Origin: [Actinomadura] parvosata subsp. kistnae
Lineage (GTDB): Bacteria; Actinomycetota; Actinomycetes; Streptosporangiales; Streptosporangiaceae
Direction of reading: 5' to 3'
Length of the DNA: 64,000 nucleotides
NCBI RefSeq assembly: GCF_900323885.1
Contig: NZ_OOHJ01000018.1
Span: forward strand, 3,893,001 to 3,957,000
Within the stretch, counting starts at the first letter, position 1. Every line of letters starts with the position of its first letter. A program made the position numbers and the translations under genes. Of this stretch, positions 8,727 through 16,040 are shown piece by piece. Under the pieces are notes generated by a model that worked only from the letters and a program-made list of their open reading frames with translations, did no database searches and was not told where the DNA came from.

Positions 8727-11609
8727 ATGCGAAAAATCCCGTTATTTGCGGCTTTAACCCTCGCTGCCTCCCTGTTCACCGCGCCCGCCCAGGCCGCCGA
8801 ATCGTTCCCCTTCCAGGACCCCGGCCTGCCGCTGGAGCAGCGGGTGAACGACCTGCTCGGCCGGCTCACCCTGGACGAGAAGCTGAGCCTGCTGCACCAG
8901 TCGCAGCCCGCGATCCCGCGCCTCGGCATCGCCTACCACAAGAACGGCACCGAGGCCCTGCACGGCGTCGCCTGGTCCAACCACCTCAACGACAACTGGA
9001 ACCAGAAGTTCGCCAGCGGCACCGTGTTCCCGCAGGCCATCGGGCTGGCCAGCACCTGGGACACCGACCTGATCAAGAAGGTCGGCTCCGCCGTGGGCGA
9101 CGAGGCCCGCGGCTACAACGCCACCGACCCCGTCCTGTGGGGGCTGCAGGTGTGGGCGCCGGTGGTGGACCTGCTGCGCGACCCCCGCGCCGGCCGCAAC
9201 GAGGAGGGCTACTCCGAGGACCCCCTGCTGACCGGCGCCATCTCCACCGCGTACGGCAAGGGCCTGTCGGGCGACGACCCCTTCTACCTCAAGACCGCGC
9301 CCGTCCTGAAGCACTACCTGGCCTACAACAACGAGAACAACCGCAGCCTGACCTCCTCGAACCTGACGCCCAAGCTGAAGCACGAGTACTACGAGCCGGC
9401 GTTCAAGGCGGCGATCTCGGCCGACGCCGCGACCGGCGTGATGGCGTCGTACAACCTGGTCAACGGGCGGCCCAACCACGTCAACCCCGACCTCAACGAC
9501 GTGGTGCGGTCGTGGACGGACAAGACGCTCTACAACCCCAGCGACGCGTGGGGGCCGCACGCCCTCACCGACCTCGAGAAGTACTACGACACCAAGCCCG
9601 AGGCGTTCGCCGCCGTGCTGAAGGCCGGACTCGACAGCTTCACGATCGACAACAGCGACGTCAGCGTGCTCGTCACGAACCTCAAGGCCGCGCTCCAGCA
9701 GGGCCGCATCACCGAGGCCGACGTCGACAAGTCCGTGCGCAACGTGCTGTCGATCCGGACCCGGCTGGGGCACTTCGACCCGGACGGCGGGCCGTACAAG
9801 AAGATCACCGCTGACGTGATCGACAGCGCGGCGCACCGCAAGCTCAACCGCGAGACCGCCGGCAAGGCGGCGGTGCTGCTGAAGAACTCCGGCGTGCTGC
9901 CGCTGGCCAAGCCGAAGTCCGCGGCCGTCGTCGGGCCCCTGTCGGACCGGCTCTACCGTGACTGGTACGCGGGGCAGCTCCCGTACCAGGTGACGCCGCT
10001 CGACGGGATCAAGGAGCGGGTGCCCGACGTGCGCACCGGCGAGGGGCTGGAGCGCATCGCGCTCAAGCACCTCGACTCCGGCAAGTACATCACCGCGACC
10101 GGCACCGGCCCCGACGACAACGCCACGCTCAGCGACACCGCTCCCACCGCCGCCTCCCAGTGGGACCTCACCGACTGGACCGGCGGCGTGTCCACGCTGC
10201 GCAACGCCGGCAACGGCAAGCTGCTCGGCGGCGACTGGCGCTCGCTCGACACCGACGACGCCGAGCCCGACGGCTGGTACGTCTCCCAGCAGTTCGCGCT
10301 GGAGCGGCAGCCCGACGGCAGCCACCTGATCCGCTACGCGGGCTTCGAGACCGTCGAGAGCTGGTTCGGCCTGCCCGACGCCTACGTCGGGGTCGCCGCC
10401 GACGGCACGCTCGGCCTGGTGCCCAAGGCGCAGGCCGCGAAGTTCGCCAAGGAAGTCGTCTCCGACGGCGTCGCCGAGGCCGCCGCGCAGGCCGCCAAGG
10501 CCGAGGTCGCCGTCGTGGTGGTGGGCAGCCACCCGTTCGTGGCCGGGCGCGAGTTCCACGACCGCGACACCCTGAAGCTCGGCGAGGGCCAGCGGCGGCT
10601 GATCGAGGCCGTCCGCAAGGCCAACCCGCGCACGGTCGTGGTGCTGGAGACCAGCTACCCCGTCATCGTGGACGCGCCGACGCTGCTGTGGACCACGCAC
10701 GCGGGCGCCGAGACCGGCCACGCCGTCGCCGACGTGCTCTTCGGCGACGTCAACCCCGGCGGCCGGCTCACCCAGACCTGGCCGGCCACCGACGACCTGC
10801 CGAGCATCCTCGACTACGACCTGACCAAGACCGGCATGACGTACCTGTACGGCAACGACCGGCCGCTCTACGCCTTCGGGCACGGCCTCAGCTACACCTC
10901 CTTCGCCTACCAGGGCCTGCGCGTGCAGGGCGAGCGGGTCAGCGTCAAGGTCACCAACACCGGCAAGGTCAGGGGTGACGAGGTCGTCCAGCTCTACACC
11001 CACCAGCGCTCCTCCCGCTTCGAGCAGCCGGTCAAGCAGCTGCGCGGCTTCCAGCGGGTCACCCTGAACCCCGGCGAGACCCGCACGGTCACCTTCACCC
11101 TGAAGAAGTCCGACCTGGCCGTCTGGGACCACACCCGCGGCAAGTGGACCGTCGAGAACGCCACCCACGACGTGCTCGTCGGCTCCTCCTCCGACCGGAT
11201 CCGCCAGTCCACGACGCTGCGCGTGTCCGGCGAGACCGTCCCCGTGCGCGACCTGACCAGGACCACCCGCGCCATGGACTTCGACGACTACGCGGGCGTC
11301 GCCTTCGCCGACGAGAGCAAGGTGCGCGGCGAGGTCGTCGAAGGGTCGGCGGGCGACTGGGTCTCCTTCACCGGCGCCACCTGGGGCTCCCGCCTGACCG
11401 CCTCGGTCGCCTCGGCGGGCGGCGGCTCGTTCGAGGTCCGGCGCGGCTCACCGACCGGCGCCCTGCTCGCCACCGTCCAGGTGCCCGCCACCGGCGGGAT
11501 CTACCAGTACGGGAACGTGACCGCGACCGTGAAGGCGGGGAGCGGGAGCGTGTACCTCGTGTTCAAGGGCGACCTGCGGATCAAGGACTTCGCGTTCGCC
11601 AGGTCGTGA
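8727..11609 (+). CDS. Secreted GH3 beta-glycosidase with inserted beta-trefoil-like and C-terminal CBM-like regions
   Basis: A 960-residue exported GH3 enzyme. The signal peptide ends near AQA/AES (about residue 24). The GH3 N-terminal barrel carries the KHYLAYNNE motif and a likely nucleophile Asp273 in a Ser-Asp-Ala triplet. The GH3 C-terminal sandwich is interrupted (about residues 440-570) by a segment with repeats like LKHLDSGKYITA, resembling fascin/beta-trefoil folds. It resumes with AEVAVVVVGSHP and HGLSYTSF, then a fibronectin-III-like domain (VTNTGKVRGDEVVQLY) and a C-terminal region resembling CBM6. Beta-glucosidase or beta-xylosidase activity on xyloglucan or xylan fragments is likely; the exact sugar cannot be read. 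It appears to be part of the alpha-xylosidase operon. Confidence 0.85.
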   Translation: MRKIPLFAALTLAASLFTAPAQAAESFPFQDPGLPLEQRVNDLLGRLTLDEKLSLLHQSQPAIPRLGIAYHKNGTEALHGVAWSNHLNDNWNQKFASGTVFPQAIGLASTWDTDLIKKVGSAVGDEARGYNATDPVLWGLQVWAPVVDLLRDPRAGRNEEGYSEDPLLTGAISTAYGKGLSGDDPFYLKTAPVLKHYLAYNNENNRSLTSSNLTPKLKHEYYEPAFKAAISADAATGVMASYNLVNGRPNHVNPDLNDVVRSWTDKTLYNPSDAWGPHALTDLEKYYDTKPEAFAAVLKAGLDSFTIDNSDVSVLVTNLKAALQQGRITEADVDKSVRNVLSIRTRLGHFDPDGGPYKKITADVIDSAAHRKLNRETAGKAAVLLKNSGVLPLAKPKSAAVVGPLSDRLYRDWYAGQLPYQVTPLDGIKERVPDVRTGEGLERIALKHLDSGKYITATGTGPDDNATLSDTAPTAASQWDLTDWTGGVSTLRNAGNGKLLGGDWRSLDTDDAEPDGWYVSQQFALERQPDGSHLIRYAGFETVESWFGLPDAYVGVAADGTLGLVPKAQAAKFAKEVVSDGVAEAAAQAAKAEVAVVVVGSHPFVAGREFHDRDTLKLGEGQRRLIEAVRKANPRTVVVLETSYPVIVDAPTLLWTTHAGAETGHAVADVLFGDVNPGGRLTQTWPATDDLPSILDYDLTKTGMTYLYGNDRPLYAFGHGLSYTSFAYQGLRVQGERVSVKVTNTGKVRGDEVVQLYTHQRSSRFEQPVKQLRGFQRVTLNPGETRTVTFTLKKSDLAVWDHTRGKWTVENATHDVLVGSSSDRIRQSTTLRVSGETVPVRDLTRTTRAMDFDDYAGVAFADESKVRGEVVEGSAGDWVSFTGATWGSRLTASVASAGGGSFEVRRGSPTGALLATVQVPATGGIYQYGNVTATVKAGSGSVYLVFKGDLRIKDFAFARS

Positions 11610-11659
11610 ACCGGGTCCGGCAGCATCCTGCGATCCACTCCGCTCTCTGAAGGGAGCTC

Positions 11660-11794
11660 ATGAAGCGGACGATCGCAGGTGCCGTCGTGGCGGCCATGGC
11701 CGCGCTCGTGGCCGCCACGCCGGCAGACCCGTCAAAGGCGCCGCCGAAGAGCGAGGCGGACAGAGTGAGCACCGGAGTTGACTTCGTTGGATAG
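11660..11794 (+). CDS. Small 44-residue ORF with signal-peptide-like N-terminus
   Basis: The ATG at 11660 is preceded by AGGGAG with a 3-base gap. The product begins MKRTIAGAVVAAMAALVAA, a convincing export signal, followed by only about 25 polar residues before TAG at 11792. It lies 50 bases after the GH3 gene. Its 3' end overlaps the -35 box of the next promoter. It could be a small secreted peptide, or the stub of an exported protein whose remainder has been lost. I recognise no family. Confidence 0.4.
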   Translation: MKRTIAGAVVAAMAALVAATPADPSKAPPKSEADRVSTGVDFVG

Positions 11795-11833
11795 CGGTGT
11801 TATCTAATAGAGCTAGGTAGTGCTGCTATCCAA
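11778..11833 (+). promoter_or_regulatory. Promoter and inverted-repeat operator upstream of the DoxX-like gene
   Basis: TTGACT (11778-11783) and TATCTA (11801-11806) are separated by 17 bases and form a good promoter. A perfect 9-bp inverted repeat, TTGGATAGC at 11787-11795 and GCTATCCAA at 11825-11833, brackets the -10 box and presumed start site. A GATA...TATC pair lies inside the left arm. This is the layout of a repressor site, TetR-like in style; no adjacent regulator gene explains it. Confidence 0.55.
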
Positions 11834-11844
11834 TGGAGGTTCCG

Positions 11845-12366
11845 GTGACTGTTGCCGTCCTGCTGGTCGCCACCGTGGCGTTCCGGCTGCTCGGATTGCT
11901 CGGCGTGCGCCGCTTCGCCACGTGGCGGGTGAGCGCCGCCCACGGGCTCGCGGTCATGCTCGTGATGACCGCGAGCGCCCACTTCGTCCCCGGTGACGTG
12001 ACGTTCATGCCGAACTATGACGACATGGTGGCCATGGTGCCGTCGTTCGTGCCGTTCCCGGGCTTCATGGTGTACCTGAGCGGGGTGCTGGAGCTGGCCG
12101 GGGCCGTCGGGCTGGTGCTGGAGCCCACCCGCAGGGCCGCCGGCATCTGCCTGGCGCTGCTGTTCGTCGCGTTGCTGCCGGCCAACGTCAACGCGGCCCA
12201 GCTCGGCCTGGAGGACGTCGGGTCGCCGCTGTGGCAGCGCGTCCCCGAGCAGGTGCTCTACATCGGGATCGCCCTCTGGGCGGCGGGGCTGCGCCGGCCC
12301 TCAGCGGACCGTCCAGCCGCCGTCGATCACCAGCGTGTGCCCAGTGACCAGGGCGGCGGCCGGTGA
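11845..12366 (+). CDS. DoxX-like integral membrane protein
   Basis: A 173-residue protein with four predicted membrane segments (starting TVAVLLVATVAFRLLGLLG) and the SGVLELAGAVGLVL segment typical of DoxX/DoxD-like proteins, small membrane proteins linked to redox or quinone functions. GTG at 11845 is chosen because GGAGG lies five bases upstream; an ATG at 11833 has no ribosome site. The last 22 codons overlap the end of the convergent SDR gene by 66 bases, so the polar C-terminal tail may be an overprinting product. Substrate and function are unknown. Confidence 0.7.
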   Translation: MTVAVLLVATVAFRLLGLLGVRRFATWRVSAAHGLAVMLVMTASAHFVPGDVTFMPNYDDMVAMVPSFVPFPGFMVYLSGVLELAGAVGLVLEPTRRAAGICLALLFVALLPANVNAAQLGLEDVGSPLWQRVPEQVLYIGIALWAAGLRRPSADRPAAVDHQRVPSDQGGGR

Positions 12367-13071
12367 GGCCAGGAAGAGCACCGCACCGGCGACGTCCATC
12401 GGCTCGCCGATGCGGTGCAGCGCCGCGATCCGCTCGATCACGTCGGCCTCGAACGCCGGGTCCGACAGGGCGGGCTCGGTGCCGGGGGTGCGGATGAAGG
12501 TCGGGGCGACGTTGTTCACCCTGACGCCGTGCGGGCCCCACTCGACGGCGAGGCAGCGGGTGAGGTGGGCGATGGCGGCCTTGGTCATGCAGTAGACGGA
12601 CTCGCCGGGCAGCGCCACCTCGCCGGCCTGCGAGCCCACGTTCACGATCGTGCCGTGCCCCTGCTCGATCATCGCCCGGCCGGCCGCCTGGCTGGCCAGG
12701 AAGGTGCCCTTCAGGTTCACCTGCAAGGTACGGTCGAAGTCCTCCTCCGTGACGTGCTCGGCCGGGTTGCCGGGAGCGATGCCCGCGTTGTTGACCAGGA
12801 TGTCGATCCGGCCGAACCGGTCCAGCGTGTGCCGGACCGCTGCGGAGATCTCGGCGGGGACGGTCATGTCCATCTGCAGCGGCAGCGCCGCGCGTCCCAT
12901 GCGCTCGATCTCGGCGGTCAGGCCCTCGTCCGCCGTGACGTCCCGGAGGCCGAGGGCGACGTCGGCTCCGGCGTGGGCCAGGGCCAGCGAGATGGCCCGT
13001 CCGAGACCCCTCGCCGCACCCGTGACCAGTGCGATCTTCCCGTCCACCCGGTACTCGGGAAAGCCTGTCAT
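12301..13071 (-). CDS. SDR-family oxidoreductase (sugar or alcohol dehydrogenase type)
   Basis: A 256-residue classical short-chain dehydrogenase. Visible are the cofactor motif TGAARGLG near residue 18, NNAG near 91, and the catalytic Ser plus YCMTK (Tyr-x3-Lys). The end reads VTGHTLVIDGGW, standard for the family. It resembles gluconate, deoxygluconate and related polyol dehydrogenases, and sits inside a sugar-utilisation island, so oxidation of a released sugar is plausible but unproven. An imperfect palindrome with CAAACTATT lies 11 bases upstream of its start. Confidence 0.8.
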   Translation of the reverse strand: MTGFPEYRVDGKIALVTGAARGLGRAISLALAHAGADVALGLRDVTADEGLTAEIERMGRAALPLQMDMTVPAEISAAVRHTLDRFGRIDILVNNAGIAPGNPAEHVTEEDFDRTLQVNLKGTFLASQAAGRAMIEQGHGTIVNVGSQAGEVALPGESVYCMTKAAIAHLTRCLAVEWGPHGVRVNNVAPTFIRTPGTEPALSDPAFEADVIERIAALHRIGEPMDVAGAVLFLASPAAALVTGHTLVIDGGWTVR

Positions 13072-13081
13072 GACGCCCCTT

Positions 13082-13105
13082 AATTGGTTGCTTGTCCAAA
13101 CTATT
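13082..13105. promoter_or_regulatory. Possible weak ROK-like operator between the SDR and GH74 genes
   Basis: The imperfect palindrome AATTGGTTG-n6-CAAACTATT lies between divergent genes. Its right half (reverse complement AATAGTTTG) shares TAGTTTG with the two better XylR-like sites in this window, but the half-site spacing is shorter. Its position, 11 bases before the SDR start and upstream of the xyloglucanase, is suitable for control. Treat as a candidate only. Confidence 0.3.
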
Positions 13106-13257
13106 GACCTGCGTTACGCGCGTGTGTGAGCCTTCTGGGTGAAGCTCATGCGCGAAGGCGCGGCGACGGTCAGGGTCGGTGCACTCTGCTCGTGCATGGC
13201 GGTCATTCTGACGCCTCTGGCGCGCCCTCCGGCGTGCCCGGAAAGGAAGAGCCGCGC

Positions 13258-15942
13258 ATGCGAAGAAGATTATTCGTCATGCTCACGACCGCCGCCGTCC
13301 TGCTCGTGGCGGCCGTGGTGCGGATGTCGCCGGTCTCGGCGGTCGCCGCCGATCCGTACGCGTACAAGAACGTGCGGATCGACGGCGGCGGGTTCGTGCC
13401 GGGCATCATCTTCAACCCGACCGAGCGCAACCTCATCTACGCCCGCACCGACATCGGCGGCGCGTACCGGTGGAACCAGTCCACGAAGTCCTGGACCCCG
13501 CTGCTCGACTGGGTCGGCTGGGACAAATGGGGCTACAACGGTGTGATCAGCATGGCCACCGACCCCGTCCAGACCAACCGCGTGTACGCCGCCGTCGGCA
13601 TGTACACCAACTCCTGGGACCCGAACAACGGCGCCATCCTGCGCTCCACCGACAAGGGCGACACCTGGCAGGTCACGGCGCTGCCGTTCAAGCTGGGCGG
13701 CAACATGCCCGGCCGGGGCATGGGCGAGGCCCTGTCGGTGGACCCCAACGACAACCGCGTCCTCTACTTCGGCGCACCCAACGGCAACGGCCTGTGGCGC
13801 AGCACCGACTACGGCGCCACCTGGTCGAAGGTGAGCAGCTTCCCCAACGCCGGCAACTACGCCCAGGACCCCAGCGACCCCAACGGCTACCTCAGCCACC
13901 GGCCCGGCGTGATCTGGGTGACCTACGACAAGCGCTCCTCCAGCGCCGGCAGCGCCACCAAGACCATCTACGTGGGCGTCGCCGACAAGGACAACACGGT
14001 CTACCGCACCACCGACGGCGGCGCCACCTGGTCCCGCCTCGCCGGGCAGCCCACCGGCTACATCGCCCACAAGGGCGTGCTCGACACCGTCAACGGCTAC
14101 CTCTACCTCGCCACCAGCGACACCGGCGGCCCGTACGACGGGGCCAAGGGCGACGTGTGGCGCTACGCCACCGCCACCGGCACCTGGACCCAGATCAGCC
14201 CCATCCCGTCCTCCAGCTCCGACGACTACTTCGGCTACAGCGGCCTGACCATCGACCGGCAGCACCCGTCCACGATCATGGTCGCCACCCAGGTCTCCTG
14301 GTGGCCGGACGTCATCTTCTTCCGCTCCACCGACTCCGGCGCCACGTGGACCCGCGTGTGGGACTGGACCTCCTACCCCAACCGCTCGTTCCGCTACAAG
14401 ATGGACATCTCCGCGAACCCGTGGCTGACCTTCGGCACCAACCCGCAACCCCCCGAGGTCACCCCCAAGCTCGGCTGGATGACCGAATCCCTGGAGATCG
14501 ACCCGTTCGACTCCAACCGGATGATGTACGGCACCGGCGCCACCATCTACGGCACCGAGGACCTCGGCCTGTGGGACTCCGGCGGGCAGTTCACCATCAA
14601 ACCCATGGCCAAGGGCCTGGAGGAGACGGCCGTCCTCGACCTGATCAGCCCGCCCACCGGCGCGCCCCTCGTCAGCGGCCTCGGCGACATCGCCGGCTTC
14701 CGCCACACCAGCCTGGACGCCGTGCCGTCCATGATGTTCACCCAGCCGGTCTTCACCTCCACCACCAGCCTCGACTACGCCGAGAAGTCCCCCTCGATCA
14801 TGGTCAGGGCCGGCAACTTCACTGACTCCGACCGCCCGAACGACAGCCACGTCGCCTTCTCCACCGACGGCGGCGCCAACTGGTTCCAGGGCACCGAGCC
14901 AGGCGGCGTCAACGAGGGCGGCACGGTCGCGGCGGCCGCCGACGGCTCCCGCTTCGTCTGGGCGCCCAAGGGCGTCACCCCCGTCTACTCCGTCGGGTAC
15001 GGCAACTCCTGGCAGACCGCCACCGGCCTGCCCACCGGCGCCACCGTCGAGTCCGACCGGGTCAACCCCATGAAGTTCTACGGCCTCAGCGGCGGACGCC
15101 TCTACCTCAGCACCAACGGCGGCGCCACCTTCACCGCCACCGCCGCGACCGGCCTGCCGGCCACCGCCACCAAGTTCAAGGCCGTGCCCGGCATCGAGGG
15201 CGACCTGTGGCTGGCCGGCGAGGGCGGCCTCTGGCACTCCACGAACAGCGGCGCCTCCTTCACCAAGGTCTCCGGCGTCACCAGCTCCGTGAACGTCGGC
15301 TTCGGCAAGGCCGCGCCCGGCGCCACGTACCAGGCGATCTACGCCGTCGCCACCGTCGACGGCACCGCCGGCCTGTACCGCTCCGACGACGGCGGCTCCA
15401 CCTGGGTGCGGATCAACGACGACAAGCACCAATGGGGCAACATGGGCGAGGCGCTGACGGGCGACCCCCGCGTGTACGGCCGCGTCTACGTGGGGACCAA
15501 CGGGCGCGGCATCATCTACGGCGACCGCACCGGCCCGCCCGTCACCGTCACCCCGACCGTGACGCCCACGGTCACCCCCACCGTGACGCCCACGGTCACC
15601 CCCACCGTGACCCCGACCGTCACCCCCACCACTGACAGCGGTTGCACCGCCACCTACAAGGCGGGCAACTCCTGGCCCGGCGGCTTCCAGGCCGAGGTCA
15701 CCGTCAAGAACACCGGCACCGCCCCGATCACCGGCTGGAAGGTGACGTGGACCTGGCCGGGCGACCAGAAGATCACCCAGATCTGGGGCGCCACGCAAAC
15801 CCAGTCGGGCGCCAACGTGACCGCCGTCAACGTCGGCTACACCGGCAACGTGGCCGCCGGCGCCTCGACGTCGTTCGGCTTCAACGGCGGCTACACCGGC
15901 ACCAACACCCCGCCCGCCACCCTCACCTGCACCCCGGTGTAG
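13258..15942 (+). CDS. Secreted GH74 xyloglucanase with C-terminal CBM2
   Basis: An 894-residue exported enzyme. A signal peptide (MRRRLFVMLTTAAVLLVAA) precedes a GH74 double beta-propeller whose N-terminus YARTDIGGAYRW contains the first conserved catalytic Asp; GLGDIAGFRH in the second half carries the other conserved Asp region. Sialidase/BNR-like repeats (STDGGATW, STDSGATW) recur along the protein. A Thr-Pro-Val repeat linker leads to a CBM2 cellulose-binding domain with the Cys pair near its ends and Trp-rich GWKVTWTW. GH74 enzymes cleave the xyloglucan backbone (endo) or release oligosaccharides from chain ends. It would supply the substrates for the ABC importers, GH31 and GH3 enzymes of the island. 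Confidence 0.92.
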   Translation: MRRRLFVMLTTAAVLLVAAVVRMSPVSAVAADPYAYKNVRIDGGGFVPGIIFNPTERNLIYARTDIGGAYRWNQSTKSWTPLLDWVGWDKWGYNGVISMATDPVQTNRVYAAVGMYTNSWDPNNGAILRSTDKGDTWQVTALPFKLGGNMPGRGMGEALSVDPNDNRVLYFGAPNGNGLWRSTDYGATWSKVSSFPNAGNYAQDPSDPNGYLSHRPGVIWVTYDKRSSSAGSATKTIYVGVADKDNTVYRTTDGGATWSRLAGQPTGYIAHKGVLDTVNGYLYLATSDTGGPYDGAKGDVWRYATATGTWTQISPIPSSSSDDYFGYSGLTIDRQHPSTIMVATQVSWWPDVIFFRSTDSGATWTRVWDWTSYPNRSFRYKMDISANPWLTFGTNPQPPEVTPKLGWMTESLEIDPFDSNRMMYGTGATIYGTEDLGLWDSGGQFTIKPMAKGLEETAVLDLISPPTGAPLVSGLGDIAGFRHTSLDAVPSMMFTQPVFTSTTSLDYAEKSPSIMVRAGNFTDSDRPNDSHVAFSTDGGANWFQGTEPGGVNEGGTVAAAADGSRFVWAPKGVTPVYSVGYGNSWQTATGLPTGATVESDRVNPMKFYGLSGGRLYLSTNGGATFTATAATGLPATATKFKAVPGIEGDLWLAGEGGLWHSTNSGASFTKVSGVTSSVNVGFGKAAPGATYQAIYAVATVDGTAGLYRSDDGGSTWVRINDDKHQWGNMGEALTGDPRVYGRVYVGTNGRGIIYGDRTGPPVTVTPTVTPTVTPTVTPTVTPTVTPTVTPTTDSGCTATYKAGNSWPGGFQAEVTVKNTGTAPITGWKVTWTWPGDQKITQIWGATQTQSGANVTAVNVGYTGNVAAGASTSFGFNGGYTGTNTPPATLTCTPV
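15541..15633 (+). repeat. Thr-Pro-Val linker repeat in the GH74 gene
   Basis: Tandem 12-base units encode repeated Val-Thr-Pro-Thr, giving a flexible linker between the GH74 propellers and CBM2. The units alternate GTCACCCCGACC and GTGACGCCCACG forms, so codon choice varies while the peptide stays fixed. Confidence 0.85.
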
Positions 15943-15949
15943 GGCTCGG

Positions 15950-15991
15950 GGAGGCGCTGCCCCGGCTGGGAGCCCCACGGGCAGCGCCTCC
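15950..15991 (+). terminator. Hairpin terminator after the GH74 gene
   Basis: A perfect 13-bp inverted repeat (GGAGGCGCTGCCC / GGGCAGCGCCTCC) with a 16-base loop begins eight bases after the GH74 stop. There is no T-run, as is common for actinomycete terminators. Confidence 0.65.
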
Positions 15992-16040
15992 TCCGGATAA
16001 CCAGTCGATCATCGCTTGCGGCGGCTGGCACGATGTCGGC

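Noticed and set aside
15642..16040. An upstream extension of the HEAT-repeat protein into the GH74 CBM2 region
   Set aside because: It would overlap the CBM2 coding sequence in another frame and includes the hairpin terminator; composition is that of a shadow frame.
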